From the NCBI GenBank assembly GCA_051003795.1, contig JBPCKZ010000191.1, positions 1-64,000 on the forward strand: a stretch of 64,000 nucleotides of DNA, written 5' to 3'. The DNA comes from JALYXS01 sp051003795 (GTDB lineage Bacteria > Acidobacteriota > Terriglobia > Bryobacterales > Bryobacteraceae). Within the stretch, counting starts at the first letter, position 1. Each line of letters starts with the position of its first letter. Below are positions 51,547 to 60,248 of the stretch, in pieces. Under the pieces are notes generated by a model, which ran no database searches, was not told the origin of the DNA, and worked only from the letters and a program-made list of their open reading frames with translations. A program made the translations under genes and the position numbers.

Positions 51547-52551
51547 CTAGCGTCTTTCTCGGCTAGTCATTTTCTCCGCGAACTCGATCGCGCGGATCAG
51601 GCTGTGGGTGGAAGCGGCGCCCGTACCCGCTATGTCGAAGGCCGTGCCGTGATCGACCGATGTGCGAACGATCGGCAGACCCAGCGCTATATTCACGCCG
51701 CCTTCGAAATCGAGCAGTTTCGAGGGGATGTGGCCCTGGTCGTGATACATGCAAACGACGGCGTCGAATTTCTTGCGCTTGACCGCCATGTAAAACAACG
51801 TGTCCGGCGGGAACGGCCCCTCGACCGGATAGCCCTGGGCCTGCGCCCATTCGACGGCGGGGATGATTTCTTCGATCTCTTCGTTCCCGAACAAGCCGTG
51901 CTCTCCGGCGTGCGGATTTAATCCGGCGACCGCAATGCGAGGCTCGGGAAGCAACTTGCGAACGGCGTCCACGGTGAGCTGAATAATTTTTTGAATGCGC
52001 GGCCTTTTCGCGTTGCGAATGGCGTTGAGCAGCGATACGTGGGTGCTGACGTGAGTAACGATCAGATCGTCGGACGCGAGCATGATTGTGACATCCGCGA
52101 CTCCGCATAGATCGCCGATCAGTTCCGTGTGGCCGGTGAAGCCGGGATTGGTGAGGCAGGTGGCCTCCTTGTTCATCGGCAGGGTGATGAAGGCGGCGAT
52201 CTCCCCCGCGAGGGCCGCTTTAGTAGCGGCGATGACGTATTCTCTGGCCGCGTGCCCCGCCTTTCCGCTCAGCTTTCCGGGAGTGACGTCGCCGGCCTGG
52301 AGCAACGCCGGACTTACCACATTCAGCGCACCCGGCCGATACTCCGCCGGGCTTTCGATACTTCGCAAGGCGGCCCCGTACCCGAGCCGCTCATTGTAGA
52401 AGCGCAGCGCTTCCAGATCTCCATACGCGACGAACGGCGGCCGAATCTCGCCGTTTGCAAATGCTTTCAGCAGGATCTCCGGCCCGACGCCGCTCGCGTC
52501 CCCTATCGTGATTCCATAGATTGGCTGCTGGGATCTCGGTTTATCCGGCAT
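51547..52551 (-). CDS. pdxA: PdxA-family 4-phospho-hydroxyacid dehydrogenase (probably PdxA2, acid-sugar catabolism)
   Basis: 334 residues: GITIGDASGVGPEILLKAF, then HVSTHVSLLNAIRNAKRP and CMYHDQGHIPSKLLDFEGGV with metal-binding histidines. PdxA makes a vitamin B6 precursor, but it is co-transcribed with a DUF1537 kinase and overlaps it by 11 bases. In known pathways, that kinase (DtnK/OtnK-like) makes 4-phospho-D-threonate or -erythronate and a PdxA paralogue (PdxA2) oxidises and decarboxylates it to dihydroxyacetone phosphate. Genome context therefore favours PdxA2 over B6 synthesis; no other B6 gene is near. Confidence 0.9.
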   Translation of the reverse strand: MPDKPRSQQPIYGITIGDASGVGPEILLKAFANGEIRPPFVAYGDLEALRFYNERLGYGAALRSIESPAEYRPGALNVVSPALLQAGDVTPGKLSGKAGHAAREYVIAATKAALAGEIAAFITLPMNKEATCLTNPGFTGHTELIGDLCGVADVTIMLASDDLIVTHVSTHVSLLNAIRNAKRPRIQKIIQLTVDAVRKLLPEPRIAVAGLNPHAGEHGLFGNEEIEEIIPAVEWAQAQGYPVEGPFPPDTLFYMAVKRKKFDAVVCMYHDQGHIPSKLLDFEGGVNIALGLPIVRTSVDHGTAFDIAGTGAASTHSLIRAIEFAEKMTSRERR

Positions 52552-53626
52552 GACTCAATATCGCGCGAACGCGGGAGATGACATCGGGCCCGCCGAAGCC
52601 GCCCGCCTTCGTAATAAGAAACAGATCCCGGTTTCGCGAGACGGTTCGCGCGACGTGTCGAGCCTCGATGCGCGTTACCGGAACGCCGGGCACGGCTTCC
52701 GCGATGGGCAACAACGGCGGAAGCCCGAGTGCCTTAACCAGTGCAAACGCAGTATCGCCGCCGATCACGAAAACGGCGTCGGGGTCCTCGGCCGCAATCC
52801 GTTCCATCAGATGCTTCCCGTTCGCGGCGGCAATGGAGAGTGCGTCCGCTCCCGGCGGGCAGCTCTTTTGCAGCATTCGCCAGCCTGTTCCTTCGACATG
52901 CCGCATCGCATAGTGGACCTGCGTCGCTGAAATTTCGTGACGGCTCCCGTTCAGCACCAAACACTTTCGGATAGGCGGCAGAGCGGGAACGGCGGATCGC
53001 GGCAGGTCGATCTCGCGCGCGATCGTTTCCGCTAACGCGGCGGGACCGGCGGCGATTCGCAACGACTCATCGCAAAGAATGGCGCGAGCCGCTTCGGCCA
53101 AGTGGGCGTCCGTCTCCCCGTCGAAGACCACGCACTTCAGCTCGGGATGCAGAATCGAGGCGATCGAACTGCTGCGAATCGGATTGAGCGCGTCATTCGC
53201 AAAATCCGTCTCGGCCACCGCGATGCCATCGACATACAAGACGCCCAGCTTCACCGTGCGGCCCATGGCGGGGTAAGCCGGCGCGTAGGCGATGCCCCAA
53301 CCCGGGTAGAGTTGCGCGAGAGCTTGAAGTTCGGCGGAGATGTTGCCGCGCAGGGTGGAATCCGTCTTCTTATATATCAGCGTGGCTGGGCCGGACTCCA
53401 GCAGAAAGCGCCTCACCTCACTTGCGGCTTTCTCGGGAGTCACGTGGCGTGTTTCGGTGTCGAACACAACCACGCCCGCTGGACAAGTTGAAAGCGGTTT
53501 TGCCGACACGAGTGCCGGAATGCCGGCCGCGCTGAACTTCGCACCTACTTCGAGGGCTCCCGTCATGTCGTCTGCAAGAGCGGTTATGCGACGGGTTTGC
53601 GCGCTTCCCGTTGGCGATGCGCTCAC
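52541..53626 (-). CDS. DUF1537 four-carbon acid-sugar kinase
   Basis: 361 residues with a GTG start abutting the next gene's TAA. The N-terminal domain has ITALADDMTGALEVGAKFS and KKTDSTLRGNISAELQALA; the C-terminal nucleotide-binding domain has AVFVIGGDTAFALVKALG and FLITKAGGFGGPDVISRV. DUF1537 enzymes phosphorylate D-threonate, D-erythronate or related acid sugars. The gene overlaps the PdxA-type dehydrogenase by 11 bases, matching the known kinase-dehydrogenase pairs. The length (361) is a little shorter than usual (about 400-430), so a part of the N-terminal domain may be reduced. The exact substrate is not decided. Confidence 0.9.
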   Translation of the reverse strand: MSASPTGSAQTRRITALADDMTGALEVGAKFSAAGIPALVSAKPLSTCPAGVVVFDTETRHVTPEKAASEVRRFLLESGPATLIYKKTDSTLRGNISAELQALAQLYPGWGIAYAPAYPAMGRTVKLGVLYVDGIAVAETDFANDALNPIRSSSIASILHPELKCVVFDGETDAHLAEAARAILCDESLRIAAGPAALAETIAREIDLPRSAVPALPPIRKCLVLNGSRHEISATQVHYAMRHVEGTGWRMLQKSCPPGADALSIAAANGKHLMERIAAEDPDAVFVIGGDTAFALVKALGLPPLLPIAEAVPGVPVTRIEARHVARTVSRNRDLFLITKAGGFGGPDVISRVRAILSHAG

Positions 53627-54727
53627 TTAACCCGATTCCTCACCCGTCTCTTCCACGAATTTCTCCACGCGGATGCGGTAAATGGCCGGCTTGCCGTCGC
53701 GGTCGCTCTGGAAGAAAATATTCTGGCTGTTCGGCGAAAAGATGGGGGCGACCATCGCCGCATCGCTGGCGCGGTGCTCGCACAATGTCAACTCGCGGCG
53801 GGCGAGCCGTAGAAATAGCAGAACATATGGCGAGGATTGGTTCCGGCTCGCGCCCACAAAGACCGAGCTATCGCCATTTTGCCCGAAATGCACAAATTGG
53901 CTGGTTTTGCCGATCAGCTTATCGGCGTTCTCATCGGGCGTGTGCTCGCGCAGGGTGTTGAGCTGCGCACGGTCTTCGGGAAACCGCAGATAGACGACCG
54001 TCTTGCCCGCTGGTGTCCATCGTGCCGGGCCAATGCCGGGTTCGATTCGCAAGCGCCGGTTCTGTTTCCCGTCGAAATTCACGAGCCACAGCGCGGCATT
54101 CTCCTGGCGATAAAGGATCTGCGTGCGCTTGGGACGGATCACCGGATCGCTTAAAACCCACTGCGCCTCGGCGATGGTGGAAACACCGCCCTTGGCCACG
54201 GCGGCCAGCCTCAGGCGCGACGCGTTGCCGCGCTTTTCGCCAAACGCGACATAGTGTCCGTCATCGCCGAGGTTCGATCCGGGACAGCGCTCGAAGCCGT
54301 CCGCCACGCGGCAAATTTCGCGTTCTTTCAAATTTGCAAGATTGACGATCCGCAGCGATGCGCCGTCGAAATAACAAAAGCTCCGCTCATCCGGGAACAA
54401 CGATAGGGACGCGCCGTCGAGCGCCTGGGCGTTGGTCAACTGGCGCGATTCGCCGTTCTTCAGATCCATCCGGAACGCTTGCGGCGATCCGGCGCGATCG
54501 CTGGAATACAGCAGGAAGTTCCCCTTCCGCGAAACGGCCCGTTGATAATACGCGGGCAAGAAGCTAGCGGCCTTGGGGCTGGTCAAGCGCAAGACTTCAA
54601 GCTCGGTCGCGGGGTCGGGAAAACGCCGCCATTCCGAAGGGACAACCTCGCCCTTGTCTCCATTGGAGGGAGTGGCGGCTACGGCGAGAAGAGATAGAAA
54701 AGCCCGCCTCTGGAGCAGGAGCTTCAT
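53627..54727 (-). CDS. Oligogalacturonate-lyase-like/TolB-like beta-propeller
   Basis: 366 residues with a short signal-like N-terminus (LLLQRRAFLSLLAVAAT). The repeats (YYQRAVSRKGNFLLYSSDRA, QAFRMDLKNGESRQLTNAQA, LSLFPDERSFCYFDGASLRI) give a seven-bladed propeller like oligogalacturonate lyase and TolB. Oligogalacturonate lyase cuts digalacturonate using a manganese site, usually with conserved histidines. The lyase-type histidines are not evident to me, so TolB-like binding is equally possible. Its stop directly abuts the kinase GTG, so it is the first gene of this three-gene operon and probably supplies or senses its substrate. Confidence 0.7.
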   Translation of the reverse strand: MKLLLQRRAFLSLLAVAATPSNGDKGEVVPSEWRRFPDPATELEVLRLTSPKAASFLPAYYQRAVSRKGNFLLYSSDRAGSPQAFRMDLKNGESRQLTNAQALDGASLSLFPDERSFCYFDGASLRIVNLANLKEREICRVADGFERCPGSNLGDDGHYVAFGEKRGNASRLRLAAVAKGGVSTIAEAQWVLSDPVIRPKRTQILYRQENAALWLVNFDGKQNRRLRIEPGIGPARWTPAGKTVVYLRFPEDRAQLNTLREHTPDENADKLIGKTSQFVHFGQNGDSSVFVGASRNQSSPYVLLFLRLARRELTLCEHRASDAAMVAPIFSPNSQNIFFQSDRDGKPAIYRIRVEKFVEETGEESG

Positions 54728-54763
54728 ATGCGGGATGGATTCAGGCGCTCCGAACCGGAGCGA

Positions 54764-55789
54764 TTACTTGCCGTGGCCCGTCTGATAATGGGCGGCGAGC
54801 ATATCCATGCCGAAATCGCCCTTGTAATCGCGCCAGACGCTGTGAATATGGTTCGCGTGATCCTGCGTATCGTCGAACTCGATCAGGAAAGCGGGAGCCT
54901 GCACGCGATAGTAATGCGGCTGGCCCGTGTCGGCGCCGCCCGCCCACGCGAAATACACATTCTTGCCCGCTTGCCGCAGCTTTTCCATGCGCGCGTCGGC
55001 TACCTGGTTGGGCATATTGTGGGCATAAATTTCGACCAGCGACGTAAGCAGCGCGAGTTGCGATGGCGTCATTTTCGAAGCCGATAGTCCCGAAGGCTGC
55101 CCTTCGAGAGCCGCCTTGCGGGATGCCATGGTGATGATGTCCTTGTATGCGGTCTGATCGACCACGGCAACCTTCCGCTGATCGGGCGTAAGCGCCTTCA
55201 ACAATTCGCGGCCCATGTCTTCTTCCTCGGCCAAGGCGCGCAAACCTTTGCGGGGGCCGTCGGGAACCTGCGCGGGATTGGCGCCGAAAAAACTAGGCGT
55301 CGAAGAAACGCGGCCGTCCACAACGGTATAGTTCTGGCTGACGTGGTGGCCTTCCACGCGATAGCCCCAGGTACCCGTATCGGAGGGTTCGCCGAAAACG
55401 CTGAAATAATATTTCTCCGGATTGCGCTTCTCGCCGTCGTCCTTTTCCATGGCCTTGAGCACGTCCTCGAGGCTCATGATGGTTTCGGCTTTGATGATGC
55501 CCTGCTGGCTCAAGCCCGCGCTGAGCAGCGCCGTGGCGAGATGTTTTTGCGCGGAGTCCATCTCGCGAAGCGGCAAGCCTTTGCGCGGTTTGGGAATGAA
55601 GTGCCAGTCCATGCGCTCGTCCTCGTCGAAAGCGAACGTTGCTTTGGCCTTCTGTTCGGGCGAGAGCGAATTCAGAAAAGCAGTGGCGGCCCTGGACATG
55701 ACCGACGAAGAATTGGCGCGTTGGTAAGCGGCCATCAATAAAATTCCTCCGAGCGCGATCGCTGCGAATCGGGGCAGCAGGTGCTTCAT
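54764..55789 (-). CDS. Secreted DUF3500 protein
   Basis: 341 residues from the ATG that gives MKHLLPRFAAIALGGILLMA, a signal peptide or membrane anchor; upstream ATG at 55822 is less likely. Mature part: FLNSLSPEQKAKATFAFDED, DWHFIPKPRKGLPLREM, GEPSDTGTWGYRVEGHHVSQ and YRVQAPAFLIEFDDTQDHAN...HSVWRDY, the marks of DUF3500. The function of the family is unknown. The gene is divergent from the large repeat protein, 123 bases apart. Confidence 0.85.
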   Translation of the reverse strand: MKHLLPRFAAIALGGILLMAAYQRANSSSVMSRAATAFLNSLSPEQKAKATFAFDEDERMDWHFIPKPRKGLPLREMDSAQKHLATALLSAGLSQQGIIKAETIMSLEDVLKAMEKDDGEKRNPEKYYFSVFGEPSDTGTWGYRVEGHHVSQNYTVVDGRVSSTPSFFGANPAQVPDGPRKGLRALAEEEDMGRELLKALTPDQRKVAVVDQTAYKDIITMASRKAALEGQPSGLSASKMTPSQLALLTSLVEIYAHNMPNQVADARMEKLRQAGKNVYFAWAGGADTGQPHYYRVQAPAFLIEFDDTQDHANHIHSVWRDYKGDFGMDMLAAHYQTGHGK

Positions 55790-55912
55790 AGCGGAACCCT
55801 CCGGAGACTCAGTGTATCGCATCTTCCGCCGTTCAACGCCGATCCGCCCAACGCGAGTTCTATGCTATTGGCCTACCGATTGCAAAAATCGAGGAAAAGG
55901 ACTTTCCACGTT

Positions 55913-58900
55913 ATGATAATCGCCTTCAATCGATTCAATAGGTTGCTTCTTTACGCTTCCGTATTACTGGTGGGATTAGTGGGTTATTCGGACACGGCCC
56001 GTGCCCAAAATAGCCTCACCGCGAGCCCGGCGTCCCTGCAGCCGTTCAACTTCCAGATCGGCGGAACCACACCCGCGCCGCAGGTTCTAACGATCGCCAG
56101 CACCGGAGCCTCCGTGCCCGTCAACGCGACCGTGACAACTCCGAGTGGCGCGTCGATATTTGCCATCACTCCCGCCACCGGAATGACGCCGGCGGCGTTC
56201 AACGTCAGCGCGAATCCAGCCGGTTTGGCTGCCGGCACATACGGCGGCACCGTCTCGGTAAGCTCGCCGAGCTTGGGATCGGCGCCGTTGAGCATTGCAT
56301 TAAGCCTGGTCGTCACGGCGGCTCCAACGCTGACGATCAGCCAGAACAACGTGCAGTTCTACTATCAGACCGGCCAGGCGAATCCGGCTCAGACGGTAAT
56401 TAACCTGGCCAGCACCTCCACCCCATTGGGTTATTCCGTCACGAGCGCCACCACTTCCGGAGGAGCGGGCTGGCTTGTGGTCGGGCAGACGGGTGGAACC
56501 ACGCCGTCCTCCCTGACGATCGGCGCCAACCCGGCCGGCCTTGCGCCCGGCGTCTATAACGGCACGGTCACGGTCGCGACCGCCGGGTCTTCCGCGCCCG
56601 CGCAGGTGATTAATGTGAGTCTTACCGTTGCCGCGAACCCCTTGGCGATCCCGAGCCCCAACATGGTTGGGTTTACTTATCAATTGGGTGGAGCGTTAAC
56701 GGCTGCCCAGACTGTGGCGGTGACCAGCACCATGCCCGGAACGCCGCTTAATTTTGCCGCCGGTTTCACCCCCGCGGCCGGCAGTCCGAATTTCCTGACC
56801 ATCGCTCAATCGGGTCCCGCCACGCCCGCCACGCTGACCCTCACCGCGAATACCGCGGGCCTGACGCCGGGGACGTACAGCGGACAACTCAGTATCGTCA
56901 CGGCTGGGAACAGCGCGGTGACGGTGCCCGTTACGCTCACGGTCGGGAATAACCCGCTGCTGACGTTTTCGCAACCCGCCGCGAATTTCAATTTCCAGAT
57001 TGGCACGGCGCCTCCGGTCGCGCAGATTATCAATGTAGGCAGCACCGGCGCGCCGTTGAACTTCACGGCCGCGAGTACGACTAGCGGGGGAACCTTCCTT
57101 GCCGTGTCCAGCGGCGGAGCCACGCCAGGCACGACGCCAGGCACTCTGACCATAACGGCAAATCCCGCCGGCTTGGCGGTAGGCGCCTACACGGGCTCGG
57201 TCACTGTAACGCCTGCTGGAAGCACGCCGCAAACGATTCCGATCACGCTCACGGTCAGCAACACGCCGCTAGTCAATATCACTCCGGCGGCCCTTACTTT
57301 CACGGCGAGCGTGGTGGGCGGAACCCCGCCGGGCTTCCAAACATTAGCGCTGACCAGTACCGGGGATCCCATTCCGTTCACGGCGACCGCCGCGGGTGGA
57401 TCCTTCCTGGTGGTTACGCCCGCGAGCGGCAACGCGCCGGCGAACCTGAGCGTGGGAGTGAATCCGAATGGTCTTGCCGCCGGCACGTACGCGGGTACAA
57501 TCACCGTGATCGCGGGCGGTCAAACGCAGACGGTCCCGGTCACGTTAGTCGTGAATTCGGGAATCAATGTTGCCGTTAACCCGGCGACGCTCGCCTTCAT
57601 GCAGGTGGCGGGAGGGGCTGCCCCCGCGCCCCAAACCATTAATGTCACCAGCACGAACGGGAGCGTGCCGATCTCGGCAGTTGTTACTACCGGGGGCGGC
57701 TTCCTGACCGTCACATCCACCGCTGCTACTCCGGGTACCGTCACCGTTGCGGCGAACGCGGGAATGCTGGCGGCCGGAACCTACATGGGTTCGATCGTCG
57801 TAACCGGTACGGGGGCGGCGAACGGGCCGCAGGTTGTTCTCGTCACGCTCACCGTGACGGCTCCCACGCCCGTTCCCACGCTGACCGCGACGCCGACGCC
57901 GATCAACGTCAGCGCCGTCGCGGGCGGACCGAATCCCGCCAACACCAGCATCGCCATTGCGGCTAGCGGCGGGGCGGCGGTTCCGTTCACCGTCACGGCT
58001 GCGGCGGCATCCGGCGGCACGTGGCTGACGGCTACGCCGGCGACTGGCACCACGCCCGGCACCGTCACCGTCGCCATCAACACCATGGGGCTCGCGGCCG
58101 GCACGTATACCGGGACGGTTACCATAGCCGCCGGCACGGGAGCTCCCGCGGGCGTCGCGGCGATAACGATCCCGGTGAACCTCACCGTGACGACGCCGGT
58201 GATTCCGACGCCTTCCGTGACCATCGTTCAAAACGCCGCCAGCGCGATTTCAGGAGCGGTGGCGCCCGGTGAAATCGTCTCGATCTTCGGGACGAACATC
58301 GGCCCGGCTACCGCCGTCTTATTGCAGCTGACTTCCACCGGCGCGGTGGCGACGACGCTCGGAAATACGCAGGTGACGTTCGACGGAATCCCGGCGCCGC
58401 TCACCTACGTTTCGGCCACTCAGATCAATGCCGTTGTTCCTTATGAGATCGCCGGACGGGTTTCGACGCATGTCGTGGTCACCGTTTCCGCTAAGCCATC
58501 CACCGGGACGGATCTGCGGGTAGTGGATTCCGCGCCAGGGATTTTCACGACAAATGCCATGGGCAGCGGACCCGGCGCGATTCTCAATCAGGATTACAAT
58601 CCGAACACCCCCGGAACTCCGGCGGCGGTAGGCACGGTGATCCAGATTTTCGCCACCGGCGAAGGCCAGGATAGTCCGGCCGGCATTACCGGCAGCGTAA
58701 GCACCTCGCAACTGAAGAAGTCGATTCTTCCCGTGTCGGTCACCATAGGCGGACAGGCCGCGCAGGTGACATATGCGGGATCGGCTCCGGGGTTGGTGGC
58801 GGGCGTTCTGCAGGTGAATGCCATCGTTCCGGCCGGGGTGCAAGCAAGCCCGGCGAACGTCGCGATCACGGTTGGGAGCGGCATGAACGCGCCGCAAAGC

Positions 58901-58951
58901 CAAGCCAATGTCACGGTAAACGTGCAGACTTCCGCCCCGGCCCCGCAGTAA
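55913..58951 (+). CDS. Large secreted repeat protein: seven Ig-like (BACON-like) repeats plus Solibacter-type C-terminal domain
   Basis: About 1012 residues from the ATG 12 bases after GAGGAAAAGG; other ATGs upstream are less likely. Signal peptide (FNRLLLYASVLLVGLVGYS). Seven repeats of about 90-100 residues, each with NFQIGGTTPAPQVLTIAS-type and PAGLAAGTYxGxxxVS-type strands, followed by a C-terminal domain (VQNAASAISGAVAPGEIVSI, IFGTNIGPA, QINAVVPYEIAG, GIFTTNAMGSGPGAILNQDY) that terminates many Solibacter secreted proteins. It is Thr/Ser/Ala-rich with only cysteine-free repeats. A large surface or secreted adhesive or binding protein is likely; no catalytic domain is seen. Confidence 0.85.
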   Translation: MIIAFNRFNRLLLYASVLLVGLVGYSDTARAQNSLTASPASLQPFNFQIGGTTPAPQVLTIASTGASVPVNATVTTPSGASIFAITPATGMTPAAFNVSANPAGLAAGTYGGTVSVSSPSLGSAPLSIALSLVVTAAPTLTISQNNVQFYYQTGQANPAQTVINLASTSTPLGYSVTSATTSGGAGWLVVGQTGGTTPSSLTIGANPAGLAPGVYNGTVTVATAGSSAPAQVINVSLTVAANPLAIPSPNMVGFTYQLGGALTAAQTVAVTSTMPGTPLNFAAGFTPAAGSPNFLTIAQSGPATPATLTLTANTAGLTPGTYSGQLSIVTAGNSAVTVPVTLTVGNNPLLTFSQPAANFNFQIGTAPPVAQIINVGSTGAPLNFTAASTTSGGTFLAVSSGGATPGTTPGTLTITANPAGLAVGAYTGSVTVTPAGSTPQTIPITLTVSNTPLVNITPAALTFTASVVGGTPPGFQTLALTSTGDPIPFTATAAGGSFLVVTPASGNAPANLSVGVNPNGLAAGTYAGTITVIAGGQTQTVPVTLVVNSGINVAVNPATLAFMQVAGGAAPAPQTINVTSTNGSVPISAVVTTGGGFLTVTSTAATPGTVTVAANAGMLAAGTYMGSIVVTGTGAANGPQVVLVTLTVTAPTPVPTLTATPTPINVSAVAGGPNPANTSIAIAASGGAAVPFTVTAAAASGGTWLTATPATGTTPGTVTVAINTMGLAAGTYTGTVTIAAGTGAPAGVAAITIPVNLTVTTPVIPTPSVTIVQNAASAISGAVAPGEIVSIFGTNIGPATAVLLQLTSTGAVATTLGNTQVTFDGIPAPLTYVSATQINAVVPYEIAGRVSTHVVVTVSAKPSTGTDLRVVDSAPGIFTTNAMGSGPGAILNQDYNPNTPGTPAAVGTVIQIFATGEGQDSPAGITGSVSTSQLKKSILPVSVTIGGQAAQVTYAGSAPGLVAGVLQVNAIVPAGVQASPANVAITVGSGMNAPQSQANVTVNVQTSAPAPQ

Positions 58952-59074
58952 GTTGCGCAGCGGTAAGTCGCACAAAGAGGGCAGGCCCCGCCGCCTGCCC
59001 TCCGCCGCCTAAAGTTCCTCGTGCGTCCTGACGATGGGAGGGTACTTCCGGGAAAAACCGGATAGCCGCCGCCT

Positions 59075-60082
59075 ATGCTCCAGATGCGAGATTACAATCC
59101 GCCGCCTCCGACCGGCCGCCCACTCCCCCCTTCCCCTTCAGTGCAATATTTCCTGGGAATGCCCGCGGTTATCGACAGCTTCGCCATGCGAAGCCTGTTC
59201 GATGCGGTGCAGCGCGTGGCGCGCACCGGAACCGCGGTGCTGATCACGGGTGAAAGCGGTACGGGAAAGGAGTTGGTTGCCCGCGCCCTGCACCATTACT
59301 CCATGAGGTGTACCAAGCCATTTGTCGACATCAGTTGCGCCGCGCTGCCGGAGCATCTCGCCGAAAGCGAGCTGTTCGGCTACGACAAAGGCGCGTTCAG
59401 CGGAGCCGACGCGGCCAAACCGGGTTTATTCGAGATGGCGCATACCGGGACGCTTTTCCTGGACGAAATCGGCGAACTCGAAACCAAAATGCAGGTTAAA
59501 CTGCTGCGCGTTCTGGATGGAACACCCTATTACCGCCTGGGAGGCACGCGCAAGGTCAGTTCCGACACACGAATCATCGCCGCCACGAACCAGGATCTTG
59601 AAAAGATGATCGCCCAGGGCCGCTTCCGCGGCGACTTGTTTCACCGGCTCAATCAATTTTGCCTTCGTGTTCCCCCCCTACGGGAGCGCACCGAAGAGAT
59701 CCGGCCGCTCGCGGAGTTCTTTCTGGCTCATCAGAATCCGGAGATGCGATTTTCGAGCGATGCTCTTGAAATTTTGTGCCTGCACGCTTGGCCCGGGAAT
59801 GTCCGCGAACTGCGCAACGTGGTCATGAAATCGGCAATCATGGCCCGTGGGGCGGTGATCGCCCCCGAGGATTTGCCGGACGCGCTGCGGGCGAAAGGAA
59901 TCGCGCAAGCGCCGGCGCACACCCTCGATGGGATGGAGCGCCAGATGATCATGACCGCCTTGAAGCAGACGGGAGGACACCAGCAGCATGCGGCCGAGAC
60001 TCTGGGGATTTCACGCCGCACGCTCTCGCGCAAACTGAAGATTTACGGACCCGAGTATGGGAACCCCGTGTATACGACGTGA
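59075..60082 (+). CDS. Sigma-54-dependent activator with AAA+ and Fis-type HTH, no sensory domain
   Basis: 335 residues. After a short Pro-rich start the AAA+ domain follows: Walker A GESGTGKELVARAL, the sigma-54-contacting loop GYDKGAFSGADAA (GAFSGA instead of the usual GAFTGA), Walker B GTLFLDEIGEL and R-finger region FRGDLFHRLNQF. The C-terminal Fis-like helix-turn-helix (about 285-330) has HAAETLGISRRTLSRKLKI. It lacks an N-terminal receiver, PAS or GAF domain, so it should be regulated by abundance, a partner protein or another signal. It activates sigma-54 promoters; targets unknown. It is 123 bases after the repeat protein. Confidence 0.9.
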   Translation: MLQMRDYNPPPPTGRPLPPSPSVQYFLGMPAVIDSFAMRSLFDAVQRVARTGTAVLITGESGTGKELVARALHHYSMRCTKPFVDISCAALPEHLAESELFGYDKGAFSGADAAKPGLFEMAHTGTLFLDEIGELETKMQVKLLRVLDGTPYYRLGGTRKVSSDTRIIAATNQDLEKMIAQGRFRGDLFHRLNQFCLRVPPLRERTEEIRPLAEFFLAHQNPEMRFSSDALEILCLHAWPGNVRELRNVVMKSAIMARGAVIAPEDLPDALRAKGIAQAPAHTLDGMERQMIMTALKQTGGHQQHAAETLGISRRTLSRKLKIYGPEYGNPVYTT

Positions 60083-60124
60083 TCGCATTTTGCATTTAAT
60101 GTCACACTGGTGGCTTGAGGACCA

Positions 60125-60220
60125 ATGAAAAAAACAAAGCTGCTCAAGAAAGATAAACCAAAACTGCCGCGCAAGCTTAAGAAGGAGATGAAGAAAAAAG
60201 CGGCGGCTGCCGCGGTTTAA
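60125..60220 (+). CDS. Lysine-rich 31-residue microprotein
   Basis: A 31-residue frame, MKKTKLLKKDKPKLPRKLKK and ending EMKKKAAAAAV. Fourteen of 31 residues are Lys, with a run of five alanines. GAGG lies 6 bases before the ATG. It is too short to be sure, but the start signal and composition support a real small gene, perhaps a nucleic-acid-binding or ribosome-associated peptide. It lies 42 bases after the sigma-54 activator, convergent with the peroxiredoxin-like gene. Confidence 0.5.
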   Translation: MKKTKLLKKDKPKLPRKLKKEMKKKAAAAAV

Positions 60221-60232
60221 AACCCCGCGTTT

Positions 60233-60244
60233 CGCACCGGTGCG
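60233..60244. repeat. Palindrome CGCACCGGTGCG
   Basis: A perfect 12-base palindrome between the stop codons of the convergent microprotein (60220) and peroxiredoxin-like genes (60249), preceded by CGCGG/CCGCG. It may help end transcription from both sides, though no T-run follows it. Confidence 0.35.
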
Positions 60245-60248
60245 CAAA

